From Leptospira paudalimensis (lineage in GTDB: Bacteria > Spirochaetota > Leptospiria > Leptospirales > Leptospiraceae): a DNA stretch of 64,000 bases. A program made the translations under genes and the position numbers. Under the pieces are notes generated by a model that searched no databases, was not told where the DNA came from, and worked only from the letters and a program-made list of their open reading frames with translations. Below, piece by piece: positions 29,426 to 38,578 of this stretch. The first letter of the stretch is position 1, and the number at the start of each line of letters is the position of its first letter. The stretch covers positions 1,656,231 through 1,720,230 of the forward strand of contig NZ_JAMQPR010000001.1 in assembly GCF_026151345.1 (NCBI RefSeq), written 5' to 3'.

Positions 29426-29854
29426 TTAATTCAAAAACCTTACAGAACTTATGATATTGGTTAATTGTTGGAATAATTCATCTCCCACTTCTTCATCAGA
29501 ATTGTAAGTTAAGAGGATCATTCTTTCTTTATTTGCCACTAGATAAACCATCCAAACACGGTCTTCTCTTTGGAATTCGCAAGCCCGAATACTTGATCCT
29601 TCGTTATTTTCAAAAACCGCAACTTTCTCTGGGTCGTAATCAATTTCGTGAATTTTGAGATAATTTTCTAATTCTTTATCAACATCAAAATATTCGAGTT
29701 TTGATTCAAAAGCATATACTTGTAAGGCTCCACCACCTTCTGGATGGAAAAATGCTGGAATTTCTTCTACAACCATATGTTCCCAGGTGACTGGAAATAA
29801 AAAAGAATACCACCCTTGTGGAGAGCGAAATTGTTTGTACATCGGTTTTGTCAT
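29426..29854 (-). CDS. Small conserved protein, DUF3805-like
   Basis: 142 residues, no signal peptide or membrane segment. YKQFRSPQGWYSFLFPVTWEHMVVEE at the start and TYNSDEEVGDELFQQLTNIISSVRF at the end resemble DUF3805-type proteins that bear a PsbP-like beta fold. A GGGAA ribosome-binding site precedes ATG 29854. It lies upstream of the AsmA-like gene on the same strand (62-80 bases apart). Function unknown. Confidence 0.65.
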   Translation of the reverse strand: MTKPMYKQFRSPQGWYSFLFPVTWEHMVVEEIPAFFHPEGGGALQVYAFESKLEYFDVDKELENYLKIHEIDYDPEKVAVFENNEGSSIRACEFQREDRVWMVYLVANKERMILLTYNSDEEVGDELFQQLTNIISSVRFLN

Positions 29855-29901
29855 AAGAATTCCCTTTTCTTTCCAGTAAATCTATGGAGGAATGGCAGTA
29901 A

Positions 29902-30906
29902 ATGATTTTCAAATCAAAATGGCAATGGTTGGTTTCGGTTTTATGTTTTGGTAGTTTTTCCCTTTTTCCCTTACATGCCCAAATCTCTGGGTATGATGTT
30001 GCCTATCCTTCTGCTTATTTACTTGGACTTTCATCTCAAGGTGTAGTAAGTTCCAATCCAATGGCAAGTTTGTATGGGAATACTGCTTTTTTATCATACC
30101 AATCTAAACATATGTTAGATGTTTCTACAAATTCCAGTTATGCGAATCCAAACTTTTCTCCTTTGTATTTATCTGGTGCGGGGTATCTTTCTTTTTCTGA
30201 ATCACTAGGATTCGGAGTACGTGGAAAACCTGTTTACTTACGTTCGTTTCCAGCAGATGAAAGGTTTTCTAATTATGCATTCCAAGCATTTGTCAATTGG
30301 AAGTTCAATCCTTATGTTTCTTTTGCCATCCAAGTCGGTCCTGGAGTATCTGGGAGACTTGGAGGTTATAGTTCCTATTCATGGAATGTTTCTTTTTCCA
30401 CAGCCATTCAATATGAAAATTTTAGAATTGGGATTTTATTGGAATCACCAGGCACTTATCGATTTGATGAATACTTAGGGTCAGAACGTTTGAAGGAAAA
30501 ATTACCAGAAAGGTTAATGTTAGGATTTGGCTATAAATGGAACGATTGGTTGGAATTACAATTGGAAGGTTCCAGGAAATTTTATGAAAGCACATCAGTT
30601 GATTTAAATCATAAATCACAATTTATACCATATCCCGTCAAGACTATGTATTCGGGTAATATCAGTTTGGCGATTGGAAAAATGGATTCATTTCAGGTTT
30701 TAACAGGTGTTGGTCGAGAAATTCGTATGGAACAAAGTTTACGAGGTTTTACGACAGGATCAATCGGAGTTGCGGGTTCATTATTCCCCAGTTGGTTTGG
30801 TGAAGGATTGTTTTATGCAGTTTCTCTCCAAAGGTCTGGCATCAATATAAAAGAAAGGGATGGAGGAGAATCCAGGATGGCCCTACAAGTACAGACACAG
30901 TTCTAA
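29902..30906 (+). CDS. Predicted outer-membrane beta-barrel protein
   Basis: 334 residues with a clear signal peptide (about 1-26, cleavage near LHA-Q). The mature part is rich in alternating aromatic strands (LYLSGAGYLSF, YAFQAFVNWKFNPYVSFAIQVG, RLMLGFGYKWNDWLELQLEG) and ends in Phe (QVQTQF), the usual assembly signal. The early GLSSQGVVSSNPMASLYGNTA segment resembles FadL/PorV-like barrels whose N-terminus plugs the pore. No substrate can be named. Diverges from the DUF3805-like gene. Confidence 0.7.
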   Translation: MIFKSKWQWLVSVLCFGSFSLFPLHAQISGYDVAYPSAYLLGLSSQGVVSSNPMASLYGNTAFLSYQSKHMLDVSTNSSYANPNFSPLYLSGAGYLSFSESLGFGVRGKPVYLRSFPADERFSNYAFQAFVNWKFNPYVSFAIQVGPGVSGRLGGYSSYSWNVSFSTAIQYENFRIGILLESPGTYRFDEYLGSERLKEKLPERLMLGFGYKWNDWLELQLEGSRKFYESTSVDLNHKSQFIPYPVKTMYSGNISLAIGKMDSFQVLTGVGREIRMEQSLRGFTTGSIGVAGSLFPSWFGEGLFYAVSLQRSGINIKERDGGESRMALQVQTQF

Positions 30907-31029
30907 TCAAGAACATCATTTGCTTACAAAATAGGCGTTTTGGTAGTTTTCCATAAACACAGTTTTAACGTTTTGTGCAAATTTCGTCCAGTTTGTAGAG
31001 AATTATAGGATATTTTTACTTCTTTAGGC

Positions 31030-31061
31030 GAGATGCATCGTCGGTACGATACTTGCATCTC
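31030..31061 (+). promoter_or_regulatory. Stem-loop in the leader of the SpoIIE-amt operon
   Basis: GAGATGCA (31030-31037) and TGCATCTC (31054-31061) are perfect arms; inside, TCGT and ACGA pair around CGGT. It lies just before GGGAAAGG and the favoured ATG 31081, and covers an alternative ATG at 31033. It may tune translation or mark an operator. Confidence 0.5.
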
Positions 31062-31080
31062 AATGGGAAAGGTATCCAAT

Positions 31081-32901
31081 ATGGTTGATTTCAAAGTTTC
31101 CAAACGAATGCTCGTCAACTTCCGCGGACAGAACAAAGTTGTGGGAGGATTAACAGATAAAGATAAAATTGCAATCCTCCTTTATATCTCCAAAGAATTT
31201 GCCAATTTAGATAGAGAAGACCAACTCTTTTCAAAAGTCATCCTGATATGCCAGGAAATATTTGAGTCGGACAACACGACACTTAGGTTATGGGATGGAG
31301 AGTTCTTAGTCCCAGTCAAATTTGTCAAAGAAACAGAACCACCTCGCAGGAATTTAAAAATGGGTGAGGGTTACTCTGGGACAGTATTTGAAACCAAAGA
31401 ACCAATCCTTGTAAACGATTTGTCCCGTTCTGCTCATTACTTTGATGAAGGGGAAAAAACAAAATCGGTGATGTGTGTCCCTATCATGCAAAAGGAAGAA
31501 ATCCTTGGAACTCTCGCTGTTGAAAGTGAAAGGGAAAATTTTTATATCATCGATGACTTGGAAATTCTAGAAGCTTTAACTTCCCAACTGGCACTTGCCT
31601 TGTATGGAGTGCGCTTGATTGAAGGACTTGTCACTGCAAGGGCAAGAGAAGCTGCCATCCTAAACCAATTAGAGTGGGATTTGAAAATGGGTCGAAATGT
31701 CCAAAGCCAAATCCTACCCCAAGACTTAAGTGCTTGGAATGGAATCTATTTTGCAAGCCATTACGAACCTATGGCAGAAGTCAGTGGAGATTTAGTCGAC
31801 ATCGTAAGGCAAGGACATTCGTTAACTGCCATTAACATTGATGTATCGGGTCATGGAATTCCAGCAGCTCTAGTGACAATGGCAATCCACCATCAGTTCC
31901 GTCGTTCTGTCATGGCAGGACTTGGTCTCACAGAAATCATGGAAGAGTTAGGCGAAAAATTACGGGAACAACTCCCGGAATCTACCTACTTCACTGCCTT
32001 TATGGTACGAATTTTTAGCGATTATACTTTTGGTTATGTGAATGCAGGCCACCAACGGATGTTACATTACAAAGCTTCCGATGATACCTTCATCCAATAT
32101 GACACCAAAGGAGTTCCTCTTGGAATTTTGCCAGTTCGCAAAATCGATTATGAGGAAAAACAAGGGAAACTCGAGCCTGGTGACTTTTTACTTTTGATTT
32201 CAGATGGATTCAGTGAACAAAGAAACCATTTAAAAGATGAGGTAGGAGTTGAGAGAATCCAAACTTGGTTACATGATGAGAGAGAAAAACTAGTCATTGA
32301 AGGAAGAGGAAAAGTGGATTTAAAAAAATTAGCATCCTCTTTTATCAAACGTTTCCGTACTTACCAAGGAGAAGTTCCGAATGGAGACGACTTAAGTTTT
32401 CTCTTTCTATATTGTGGTGATTCCATTCCTGAAGCATCTCATTACATCCAATTGGCAAAACAATCCAATTCCAAGATGAAAATGGAGGAAGCCTACGCCC
32501 AAGCTCTCAAAGCATTTAGTATCGATTCTTCCTTAAAAGAGATCTTGGTATTTCTTGGAAAAATGTATTACCGAGATGGAAAGTATACTGAGGCAATTCG
32601 TTATTTAGAAGAGTATATAAGAACTTCCGGTGATAATACAGCTGCTTCTCATTTTATGATGGGCAGAGCTTATTACAAAGCTGGGATGATTTCAGAAGCA
32701 AAACGGGCGTTAAAGATGGCACTCTCCAGTGACCATAGTTTTGCCAAAGCGAGTATTTTACTTGCGCAGTGTTATTTAAAAGAAAATGCGAAACCAAAAG
32801 CGATTAAGGTATTACAACAAGGCGTAAAAAACACACCTCAAAATCTGGAATTAAAAACTTCGCTTTTGAGATTAGAATCACATACCCAAAAGGTCAGTTA
32901 A
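31081..32901 (+). CDS. GAF-SpoIIE phosphatase-TPR signalling protein
   Basis: About 606 residues, cytoplasmic. A GAF sensor (roughly 30-190) is followed by a PP2C-type SpoIIE phosphatase (about 210-450) with its metal Asp in EVSGDLVDI, DVSGHGIPAAL, LLISDGFSE and NGDDLSF. The C-terminal 130 residues are three or four TPR units (YRDGKYTEAIRYLEEYI, YYKAGMISEAKRALKMAL). Such enzymes dephosphorylate STAS-type anti-sigma antagonists. ATG 31081 after GGGAAAGG is favoured; ATG 31033 lies within a hairpin. The amt gene follows 10 bases later, so nitrogen status may be the signal. Confidence 0.85.
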   Translation: MVDFKVSKRMLVNFRGQNKVVGGLTDKDKIAILLYISKEFANLDREDQLFSKVILICQEIFESDNTTLRLWDGEFLVPVKFVKETEPPRRNLKMGEGYSGTVFETKEPILVNDLSRSAHYFDEGEKTKSVMCVPIMQKEEILGTLAVESERENFYIIDDLEILEALTSQLALALYGVRLIEGLVTARAREAAILNQLEWDLKMGRNVQSQILPQDLSAWNGIYFASHYEPMAEVSGDLVDIVRQGHSLTAINIDVSGHGIPAALVTMAIHHQFRRSVMAGLGLTEIMEELGEKLREQLPESTYFTAFMVRIFSDYTFGYVNAGHQRMLHYKASDDTFIQYDTKGVPLGILPVRKIDYEEKQGKLEPGDFLLLISDGFSEQRNHLKDEVGVERIQTWLHDEREKLVIEGRGKVDLKKLASSFIKRFRTYQGEVPNGDDLSFLFLYCGDSIPEASHYIQLAKQSNSKMKMEEAYAQALKAFSIDSSLKEILVFLGKMYYRDGKYTEAIRYLEEYIRTSGDNTAASHFMMGRAYYKAGMISEAKRALKMALSSDHSFAKASILLAQCYLKENAKPKAIKVLQQGVKNTPQNLELKTSLLRLESHTQKVS

Positions 32902-32911
32902 GGAACGTTAT

Positions 32912-34339
32912 ATGAGATATTTCGGAGTTTATTTTAGTTTGATAGGATTACTGTTAGTAAGTAATGTATTTGCGGAAACAGTCGTTACCCCTGACAAAGA
33001 TAGTTTGGAATCACTTGCCAAGGAAATGGCAGAGATCAAAACCTCACTGGCAGAGACAAAACTGGCATTGGAAACCACAAAACAAGAAGCAAATTGGGTG
33101 TGGACGTGTATTGCTGCTTTCCTTGTATTTTTTATGCAAGCTGGTTTTGCCTATGTGGAAGCGGGATTCACACGTGCTAAAAATGCAGTGAACATTCTCA
33201 TGAAAAACTTTTCCGATTTAACAGTGGGAGCCATAGCGTATTGGCTCATTGGTTTTTCAATTATGTTTGGTCCACAAATTGTGAGTGGATTTGGAATTGG
33301 TCTGCCATCATTTGCAGAATCTCTCATCAATGCAGAGGATGGAAGTATGGATCCATCCAAGTATACATTTTTTATCTTCCAGATTGTATTTGCTGCCACA
33401 GCCGCAACGATTGTTTCCGGAGCAATGGCAGAACGTACAAAATTTTCAGCATATCTGATTTTCTCTGTGGTGATCACTGCTTTCATTTATCCCGTGTTTG
33501 GTTCTTTTGCTTGGGGGAGTTTACTAGGGATCTCAACAGGTTTTCTCGAAACATTAGGACTTGGTGGTGGAGAAGGAGTTGGGTTTCATGATTTTGCTGG
33601 GTCAACAGTTGTTCATAGCATCGGAGCATGGGCAGGGCTTGCAGGTGCAATCGTAGTTGGACCACGTATGGGTAAGTTCCAATCCGATGGTCGTGTGTAT
33701 CCGATTCTTGGTCACAATATGTCGATGGCAGCACTTGGTGTTTTTATTTTATGGTTTGGATGGTTTGGCTTTAACCCTGGTTCGACGACATCGATCGAAG
33801 GGGGAAGTTTTGCCAAAATTGCTGTTGTGACACATATGGCAGCTTGTGCCGGTGCTATCAGTGCTATGGTTCTTACATGGTATTTATTCAAAAAACCAGA
33901 AATTGGACTCACCTTAAATGGTGGTCTAGCAGGACTTGTTGCGATCACTGCACCTTGTGATAATGTCAGTATCTTCGGTGCCGTTCTCATTGGACTTGTG
34001 GCAGGAGTCCTTGTCATCATTTCCGTTCTCTTTTTAGACAAACAAAGGATTGATGACCCCGTAGGTGCAGTTTCTGTTCATGGTGTATGTGGTGCCTGGG
34101 GGACTTTGGCCTATGGACTTTTTAGTCTCGATACAGGCTTATTTTATGGAGCCGGTTTTGCCCAATTTGCTGCACAGGCGATTGGAGTTGTAACTGCATT
34201 TTTCTGGGCATTTCCCGTGAGCCTTTTGGTATTTTATTTGATCAAAAAGACGGTTGGCCTTCGGGTTTCGGAAGAAGAAGAATTGTTAGGATTGGATATT
34301 TTGGAACACGGGAACGAAGCTTACCCCGTTTCGAAATAG
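32912..34339 (+). CDS. amt: Ammonium transporter with N-terminal coiled-coil
   Basis: 475 residues. A signal peptide (about 1-21) and a coiled coil (about 30-58, SLESLAKEMAEIKTSLAETK) precede the eleven-helix channel, which starts at NWVWTCIAAFLVFFMQAGFA. The twin pore histidines are in GSTVVHSIGAW and SVHGVCGAWGT. AGAMAERTKF-like and GFNPGST blocks are also typical. It moves ammonium across the inner membrane. AAGGAA precedes ATG 32912. Unusually the neighbour is a SpoIIE phosphatase, not a PII (glnK) gene. Confidence 0.95.
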   Translation: MRYFGVYFSLIGLLLVSNVFAETVVTPDKDSLESLAKEMAEIKTSLAETKLALETTKQEANWVWTCIAAFLVFFMQAGFAYVEAGFTRAKNAVNILMKNFSDLTVGAIAYWLIGFSIMFGPQIVSGFGIGLPSFAESLINAEDGSMDPSKYTFFIFQIVFAATAATIVSGAMAERTKFSAYLIFSVVITAFIYPVFGSFAWGSLLGISTGFLETLGLGGGEGVGFHDFAGSTVVHSIGAWAGLAGAIVVGPRMGKFQSDGRVYPILGHNMSMAALGVFILWFGWFGFNPGSTTSIEGGSFAKIAVVTHMAACAGAISAMVLTWYLFKKPEIGLTLNGGLAGLVAITAPCDNVSIFGAVLIGLVAGVLVIISVLFLDKQRIDDPVGAVSVHGVCGAWGTLAYGLFSLDTGLFYGAGFAQFAAQAIGVVTAFFWAFPVSLLVFYLIKKTVGLRVSEEEELLGLDILEHGNEAYPVSK

Positions 34340-34345
34340 TCCTTG

Positions 34346-34378
34346 ACCCTAGATTTTCTCTATGGGGAAGTCTAGGGT
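34346..34378 (+). terminator. Stem-loop between amt and the lipoprotein gene
   Basis: ACCCTAGA (34346-34353) and TCTAGGGT (34371-34378) form a perfect 8-bp stem around 17 bases. It could end the amt transcript, but no U-run follows directly. The loop holds GGGGAAG, the likely ribosome-binding site of the lipoprotein gene whose GTG starts at 34379, so it may control translation instead. Confidence 0.45.
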
Positions 34379-35017
34379 GTGTTTCGTTTTTTTCCATTTT
34401 TACTCCTTTTCTGTTATGGTTGTTTTGAATACGAAGAGACCATTCTCTTTCGTAAAATGAGTTCTGGAACGGTTGAAATTACTTACACGGTTCCACTTAA
34501 AAAGGATTCTAACGAATCCCTAATTAAATTTTTACCCACTTCGAAAGAAGAAATCCTAATATCTGTTAAAAAGAAATCGAATAACAATTTACAAGTAAGA
34601 GATTTTACGTTTCGAGAATTAGAAAAATCAGAAACAACGGATATGTATTTCAAACGAAAAGGAAAAGTTTCTTATAAATTGGACTTTGAAGATCCCGTTC
34701 ATCTTGAAGGTGTTCTTATTGGTACATTTTCGATCAAACAAAAACCAAGATCTTTGACTGTCAAACGTGACTTCCCGAATCTCACGGACAATGCAATTCT
34801 TGATTCCAGTGCTGGAGAGAAAAAAATCATATCGGAAACATCACGGTTGTTAAGGGAAGGAAAAATCCAATTTAAAGTTTTATTCCCTAAAGATTCTGAA
34901 TGTAGTTCCAATCGTGGTTTTATTGGACTTGGTAATTTGGTCTACCAAATCCCTTTACAAGAAACGTTAGAAAATCCAGATACAAAAACCTGGGAATACA
35001 AAATCCGTTTTTTTTGA
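34379..35017 (+). CDS. Putative lipoprotein, function unknown
   Basis: 212 residues, GTG start. Short hydrophobic leader ending FCYGC, a permissive spirochaetal lipobox with the acylated Cys at residue 15. The rest is beta-rich and charged with no recognised domain; late Cys and Gly residues (SECSSNRGFIGLGN) stand out. The stem-loop just before the start may control it. It may be co-transcribed with amt by read-through. Ends one base from the convergent mqnA. Confidence 0.7.
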   Translation: MFRFFPFLLLFCYGCFEYEETILFRKMSSGTVEITYTVPLKKDSNESLIKFLPTSKEEILISVKKKSNNNLQVRDFTFRELEKSETTDMYFKRKGKVSYKLDFEDPVHLEGVLIGTFSIKQKPRSLTVKRDFPNLTDNAILDSSAGEKKIISETSRLLREGKIQFKVLFPKDSECSSNRGFIGLGNLVYQIPLQETLENPDTKTWEYKIRFF

Positions 35018-35018
35018 A

Positions 35019-35765
35019 TTAGAGTAGGCCTAATCCTTTTGCGGTTTCAATGAATAAGGCAAACCCATCTAAATTTTTTTTCTCAGGGATATAATGTAAC
35101 TCTTGTTTGAGATAACGCTCTGTTATGGCGATGGGAAGGCGTTTTTCTTCACTGATGATGGTTGGAAGTTCTTTCAGTCCATACTCGAGTGCTTTTAAAA
35201 AGATTTGGTTGTCCCATTCTTTTCGCTTTGGATAAGCCCAAAACGCAAAACAAAAATAAAGTCCTGTGATTCGATTCCACCATTCGGCAAGGTCAATGGC
35301 GCGGTATCCATCGATAGGTGTTTGCAAAAGGGCATGGTCACCAAACAATAAGTGGGAACCAATCCCAGAATCCATCATTTTGGAAATTTCCTTTGCATCG
35401 GTTGGGATCACTTCTATTTTTTTCCCATATTCCAAATGGAATAAACATTGTAATAGACATACACTGGATCTGGAACCTTTGTCTGTATACACTACATTGG
35501 GAATCCCGGGTTCCATTTGATTTTGAAAGAACAAAACAGAACGAACAACATCACGAGCACAAACTCCTACAATCTTTGTGTAATCAAATTGGTCCTTGTT
35601 TCGTTCACATTCAATGGAAGAAACAAGGGCACAGTCGAGTTCTCCCTGTTTGAGTAGTTCAATGAGGACACTTGGGTTCTCGTACACAGGGGTAAATTCA
35701 GGAGACTTTTCAAAATAAAGGGTAAGTGGACGCGCATTTAGGTGTTTTACGATACCAATCTTCAA
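35019..35765 (-). CDS. mqnA: Chorismate dehydratase, futalosine menaquinone pathway
   Basis: Removes water from chorismate to give 3-enolpyruvylbenzoate, first step of the futalosine route to menaquinone. 248 residues of periplasmic-binding-protein-like fold: KHLNARPLTLYF at the start, GELDCALVSSIE, and TDKGSRSSVCLLQ fit MqnA. The C-terminal ITGLYFCFAFWAY is also typical. Single gene, divergent from cheR with only 13 bases between starts. Confidence 0.88.
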   Translation of the reverse strand: MKIGIVKHLNARPLTLYFEKSPEFTPVYENPSVLIELLKQGELDCALVSSIECERNKDQFDYTKIVGVCARDVVRSVLFFQNQMEPGIPNVVYTDKGSRSSVCLLQCLFHLEYGKKIEVIPTDAKEISKMMDSGIGSHLLFGDHALLQTPIDGYRAIDLAEWWNRITGLYFCFAFWAYPKRKEWDNQIFLKALEYGLKELPTIISEEKRLPIAITERYLKQELHYIPEKKNLDGFALFIETAKGLGLL

Positions 35766-35778
35766 GAAGCTACCTCCA

Positions 35779-36696
35779 TTGGAAAAAACAACTTGTCAGA
35801 ATCAAAAAACTCTGTTGAATCTTCGTGAGGGCAAATTGGACTTTCGAACATCTTTAAACACAATCGGTGATGCCGAGTTTGAATTCATCAAAAATTTAGT
35901 GTACAAACAAGCAGGAATTTTCCTTGCTCCGCACAAAAAAATCATGGTGCAGTCCAGACTTAACGCGAGGTTACGTACACTCGGAATCCAAAGTTTTGAG
36001 GATTACGTGGCTAAACTCAAAATGGATCAAAATTTTGCGACCCAAGAGATGCAAGAACTCATCAATCGCATAACAACGAATAAAACTGATTTTTTTCGTG
36101 AGAACCACCATTTTGAATTTTTAAAAAATGATTATTTCCCTCAGCTGGAAAAAGAAGCCGCCGAATCGGGGTCAGCAAAAACCTTACGGATCTGGTGTTC
36201 TGCATCCTCCACAGGAGAGGAACCTTATTCGATTGCAATCACTGTGTATGATTATTTTCAAAACAAACCAGGTTGGAATTGTAAAATTTATGCATCAGAC
36301 ATTGATACCCAAGTACTCAACACTGCCAAAAAAGGTGTGTACCGGGATGATCGATTGGAACCAGTTTCCGAAACATTGAAGAAAAAACACTTCAACCAAT
36401 TCACTGAAAAAGACCATGTCTTTTATGAAGTAAAACCTCACTTAAAGGCACTGGTTGACTTTCGTCAAATTAACCTATTGCATTTTCCTTTTCCCATTAC
36501 GGACAAACTCGACTTAATCTTTTGCAGGAATGTTGTGATTTATTTTGACAAACCAACTCAAAAAACATTGTTCCAGAATTTTGAAGTCAGTTTAAAACCA
36601 AAAGGGTATTTGATTTTAGGACATTCCGAGACAATGTTTGGAATCTCTGACCAATTCAAATTTTTGGGTCATACGATTTACCAGAAAAAAGTGTAA
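35779..36696 (+). CDS. cheR: CheR-type chemoreceptor glutamate methyltransferase
   Basis: Methylates glutamates of chemoreceptors using SAM. 305 residues: an all-helical N-terminal domain (about 25-100, FEFIKNLVYKQAGIFL ... RLNARLRTLG) and a SAM domain with TNKTDFFRENHHFEFL, WCSASSTGEEPYSIAI and LIFCRNVVIYF. TTG start without a strong ribosome-binding site, so the exact N-terminus is uncertain by up to 25 residues. No other chemotaxis gene is adjacent. Confidence 0.92.
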   Translation: MEKTTCQNQKTLLNLREGKLDFRTSLNTIGDAEFEFIKNLVYKQAGIFLAPHKKIMVQSRLNARLRTLGIQSFEDYVAKLKMDQNFATQEMQELINRITTNKTDFFRENHHFEFLKNDYFPQLEKEAAESGSAKTLRIWCSASSTGEEPYSIAITVYDYFQNKPGWNCKIYASDIDTQVLNTAKKGVYRDDRLEPVSETLKKKHFNQFTEKDHVFYEVKPHLKALVDFRQINLLHFPFPITDKLDLIFCRNVVIYFDKPTQKTLFQNFEVSLKPKGYLILGHSETMFGISDQFKFLGHTIYQKKV

Positions 36697-36701
36697 GGGG
36701 T

Positions 36702-37217
36702 TTACGTTTCTTCCTTCGACCAAAGAGTTTTTAGGTCTTCCCACATTTGATAGGGTTCATAGATGACGATCCTTGTATTGGAGAGAACATCTAAAAATCC
36801 TGCTTCATTGGGAAACCTAGGAACAATGTGCTCATGGATATGAGGGATGGATCCTCCGCTGTTTTTTCCAAGGTTGTATCCAGTGTTAAAACCTTGTACC
36901 TTCCATTGTTTTTCTAAAATCCTCATGGTTTTTTGGGTGAGAACGTGGATGTCCAAAGCCTCTTCATTCGTTAGTTCCAAATAACTGATGATATGGCGTT
37001 TTGGGAATATGATGATATGTCCAGGATTGTACGGAAATAAATTGATGGATACGATGGAGAGATCCGTTTCCGCAATGGTTAAGTTGGGGACGATTTCGTT
37101 TTTGTCTCTGACACCACAAAGGATACATTCCACATTGGGTCTGTCCCCTTTGGCATAACCTAATTTGCCAACACTAAAGAGGTTTTTTCGTAGGGAATGT
37201 TCTTCATAGGAACTCAT
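36702..37217 (-). CDS. HIT-family nucleotide-binding protein
   Basis: 171 residues. The histidine triad is [10 protein letters not shown] (HxHxH) with upstream NLGKNSGGS, as in Fhit/Ap4A phosphorylase-like HIT enzymes. [12 protein letters not shown]ys pair near residue 35 may bind zinc. It probably cleaves dinucleoside polyphosphates or AMP conjugates. ATG 37217 preferred over TTG 37256. Divergent from rsmH. Confidence 0.88.
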   Translation of the reverse strand: MSSYEEHSLRKNLFSVGKLGYAKGDRPNVECILCGVRDKNEIVPNLTIAETDLSIVSINLFPYNPGHIIIFPKRHIISYLELTNEEALDIHVLTQKTMRILEKQWKVQGFNTGYNLGKNSGGSIPHIHEHIVPRFPNEAGFLDVLSNTRIVIYEPYQMWEDLKTLWSKEET

Positions 37218-37289
37218 GGATACTTTCAATCTCAGAGAAGGATTAAAGGATTGCAAGGATTTTGACAGCTATACAGTAAGAAAGTAACA

Positions 37290-38234
37290 GTGTTAGAATC
37301 TCCCCACATACCGGTCCTTCCGAACGAAGTCATTTCCTTATTACAACTGGCACAAAATCCAAAACCAATGTGGTTTTTGGATGGGACAGCTGGAGAGGGT
37401 GGTCATTCCAAACTGATCTTAAAAACCTTCCCTGAAGCAAAACTCATCCTCATTGACCGTGATGCCGTCATGTTAGAACGGGCAAAAAAAGAAATCCAAA
37501 AGGAAATTGGCTCTTTAGATCGGGTACACGCCTTTCAGATGAACTTTTCAGAAGTGGACAGGACCTTACTGGAAGAAGTGGGGTGTTCAGGACTTGACGG
37601 AGCTCTCGTAGATTTAGGAGTTTCACTTTTCCATTTTCTACATTCAGGGAGAGGGTTTACCTTTAAAAACGAAGAACCTTTGGATATGCGTCTCGAACCA
37701 CAAGTAGGCCAAAAAACAGCTGCCGATGTTGTGAATTATAGTTCTGTTCTACATTTAAAAAAGGTATTTTGGGAATACGGAGAAGAACGTTGGGCCCTAA
37801 AAATCGCAAATAACATCGTACAGTCGAGACACAAAAAAAAATTCGAAACCAACACTGATCTTGTGAAACTCGTGGAAGCATCTATCCCTAGAAAATTTTG
37901 GCCAAAGGAATCACATCCTGCGACTCGTATTTTCCAAGCGTTACGAATTGAAGTGAACGAAGAATTAGTCCATGCAGAAAAGGGAATTCGTACACTTGCA
38001 AACTGCCTACAATTGGGGGGAGTTCTATCTTGTATTTCATTCCATTCTTTGGAAGACAGAATTGTGAAATGGACATTCCGGGACTTAAAAGCAACAGACG
38101 AATTTGAAATCCTTACCAAAAAACCGATCTTACCAACGGACCAGGAAATCAAAGAAAACAGAGCCTCGCGGTCAGCAAAATTAAGAGGTCTTCGAAAAAT
38201 TGAACCGATAAAAGAAAGTAGATGGGAAAAATAA
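37290..38234 (+). CDS. rsmH: 16S rRNA (cytosine1402-N4)-methyltransferase
   Basis: 314 residues, GTG start. [13 protein letters not shown] at the start, SAM motif [29 protein letters not shown] and [10 protein letters not shown] identify RsmH (MraW). First gene of the division/cell-wall cluster; the usual mraZ in front is missing. Its end overlaps the ftsL-like gene by 13 bases. Confidence 0.95.
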   Translation: MLESPHIPVLPNEVISLLQLAQNPKPMWFLDGTAGEGGHSKLILKTFPEAKLILIDRDAVMLERAKKEIQKEIGSLDRVHAFQMNFSEVDRTLLEEVGCSGLDGALVDLGVSLFHFLHSGRGFTFKNEEPLDMRLEPQVGQKTAADVVNYSSVLHLKKVFWEYGEERWALKIANNIVQSRHKKKFETNTDLVKLVEASIPRKFWPKESHPATRIFQALRIEVNEELVHAEKGIRTLANCLQLGGVLSCISFHSLEDRIVKWTFRDLKATDEFEILTKKPILPTDQEIKENRASRSAKLRGLRKIEPIKESRWEK

Positions 38235-38578
38235 CTTTATCATTCAAAACATTCCCCAAAATGGTTTTCGAATTTTTGGAACCTCTCCAAGGACTCGTTT
38301 TGTTGTTCCCATTTTTAGGATTTTTTTTCTTCCATGTTTGGCAAGGATTGGAAAAGGCCAAATTACAAAGGTTTATCCATGAAAGGACAACCACCAAAGA
38401 AGAGTTAAAGCGAAAGAATGACGAATTAAAAATTGGAATTGTATCATATACATCAGCAGAACGAATTGAAACATTGTATAGAAGGACATATCAATTTTTA
38501 CCCATCAGTCTTGGCAATCGAACTGTTACAATCGAACTACCACCAATTCCTGAATCACCCGCTAAGTCAAATCCATGA
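38222..38578 (+). CDS. FtsL-like divisome protein
   Basis: 118 residues, short cytoplasmic N-terminus, one transmembrane helix (about 20-40, [16 protein letters not shown]), then a coiled coil (about 44-72, [14 protein letters not shown]) and [13 protein letters not shown]. Together with position between rsmH and murE this matches FtsL, which has little sequence conservation. It would join FtsB/FtsQ at the septum. It overlaps murE by 4 bases. Confidence 0.65.
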   Translation: MGKITLSFKTFPKMVFEFLEPLQGLVLLFPFLGFFFFHVWQGLEKAKLQRFIHERTTTKEELKRKNDELKIGIVSYTSAERIETLYRRTYQFLPISLGNRTVTIELPPIPESPAKSNP

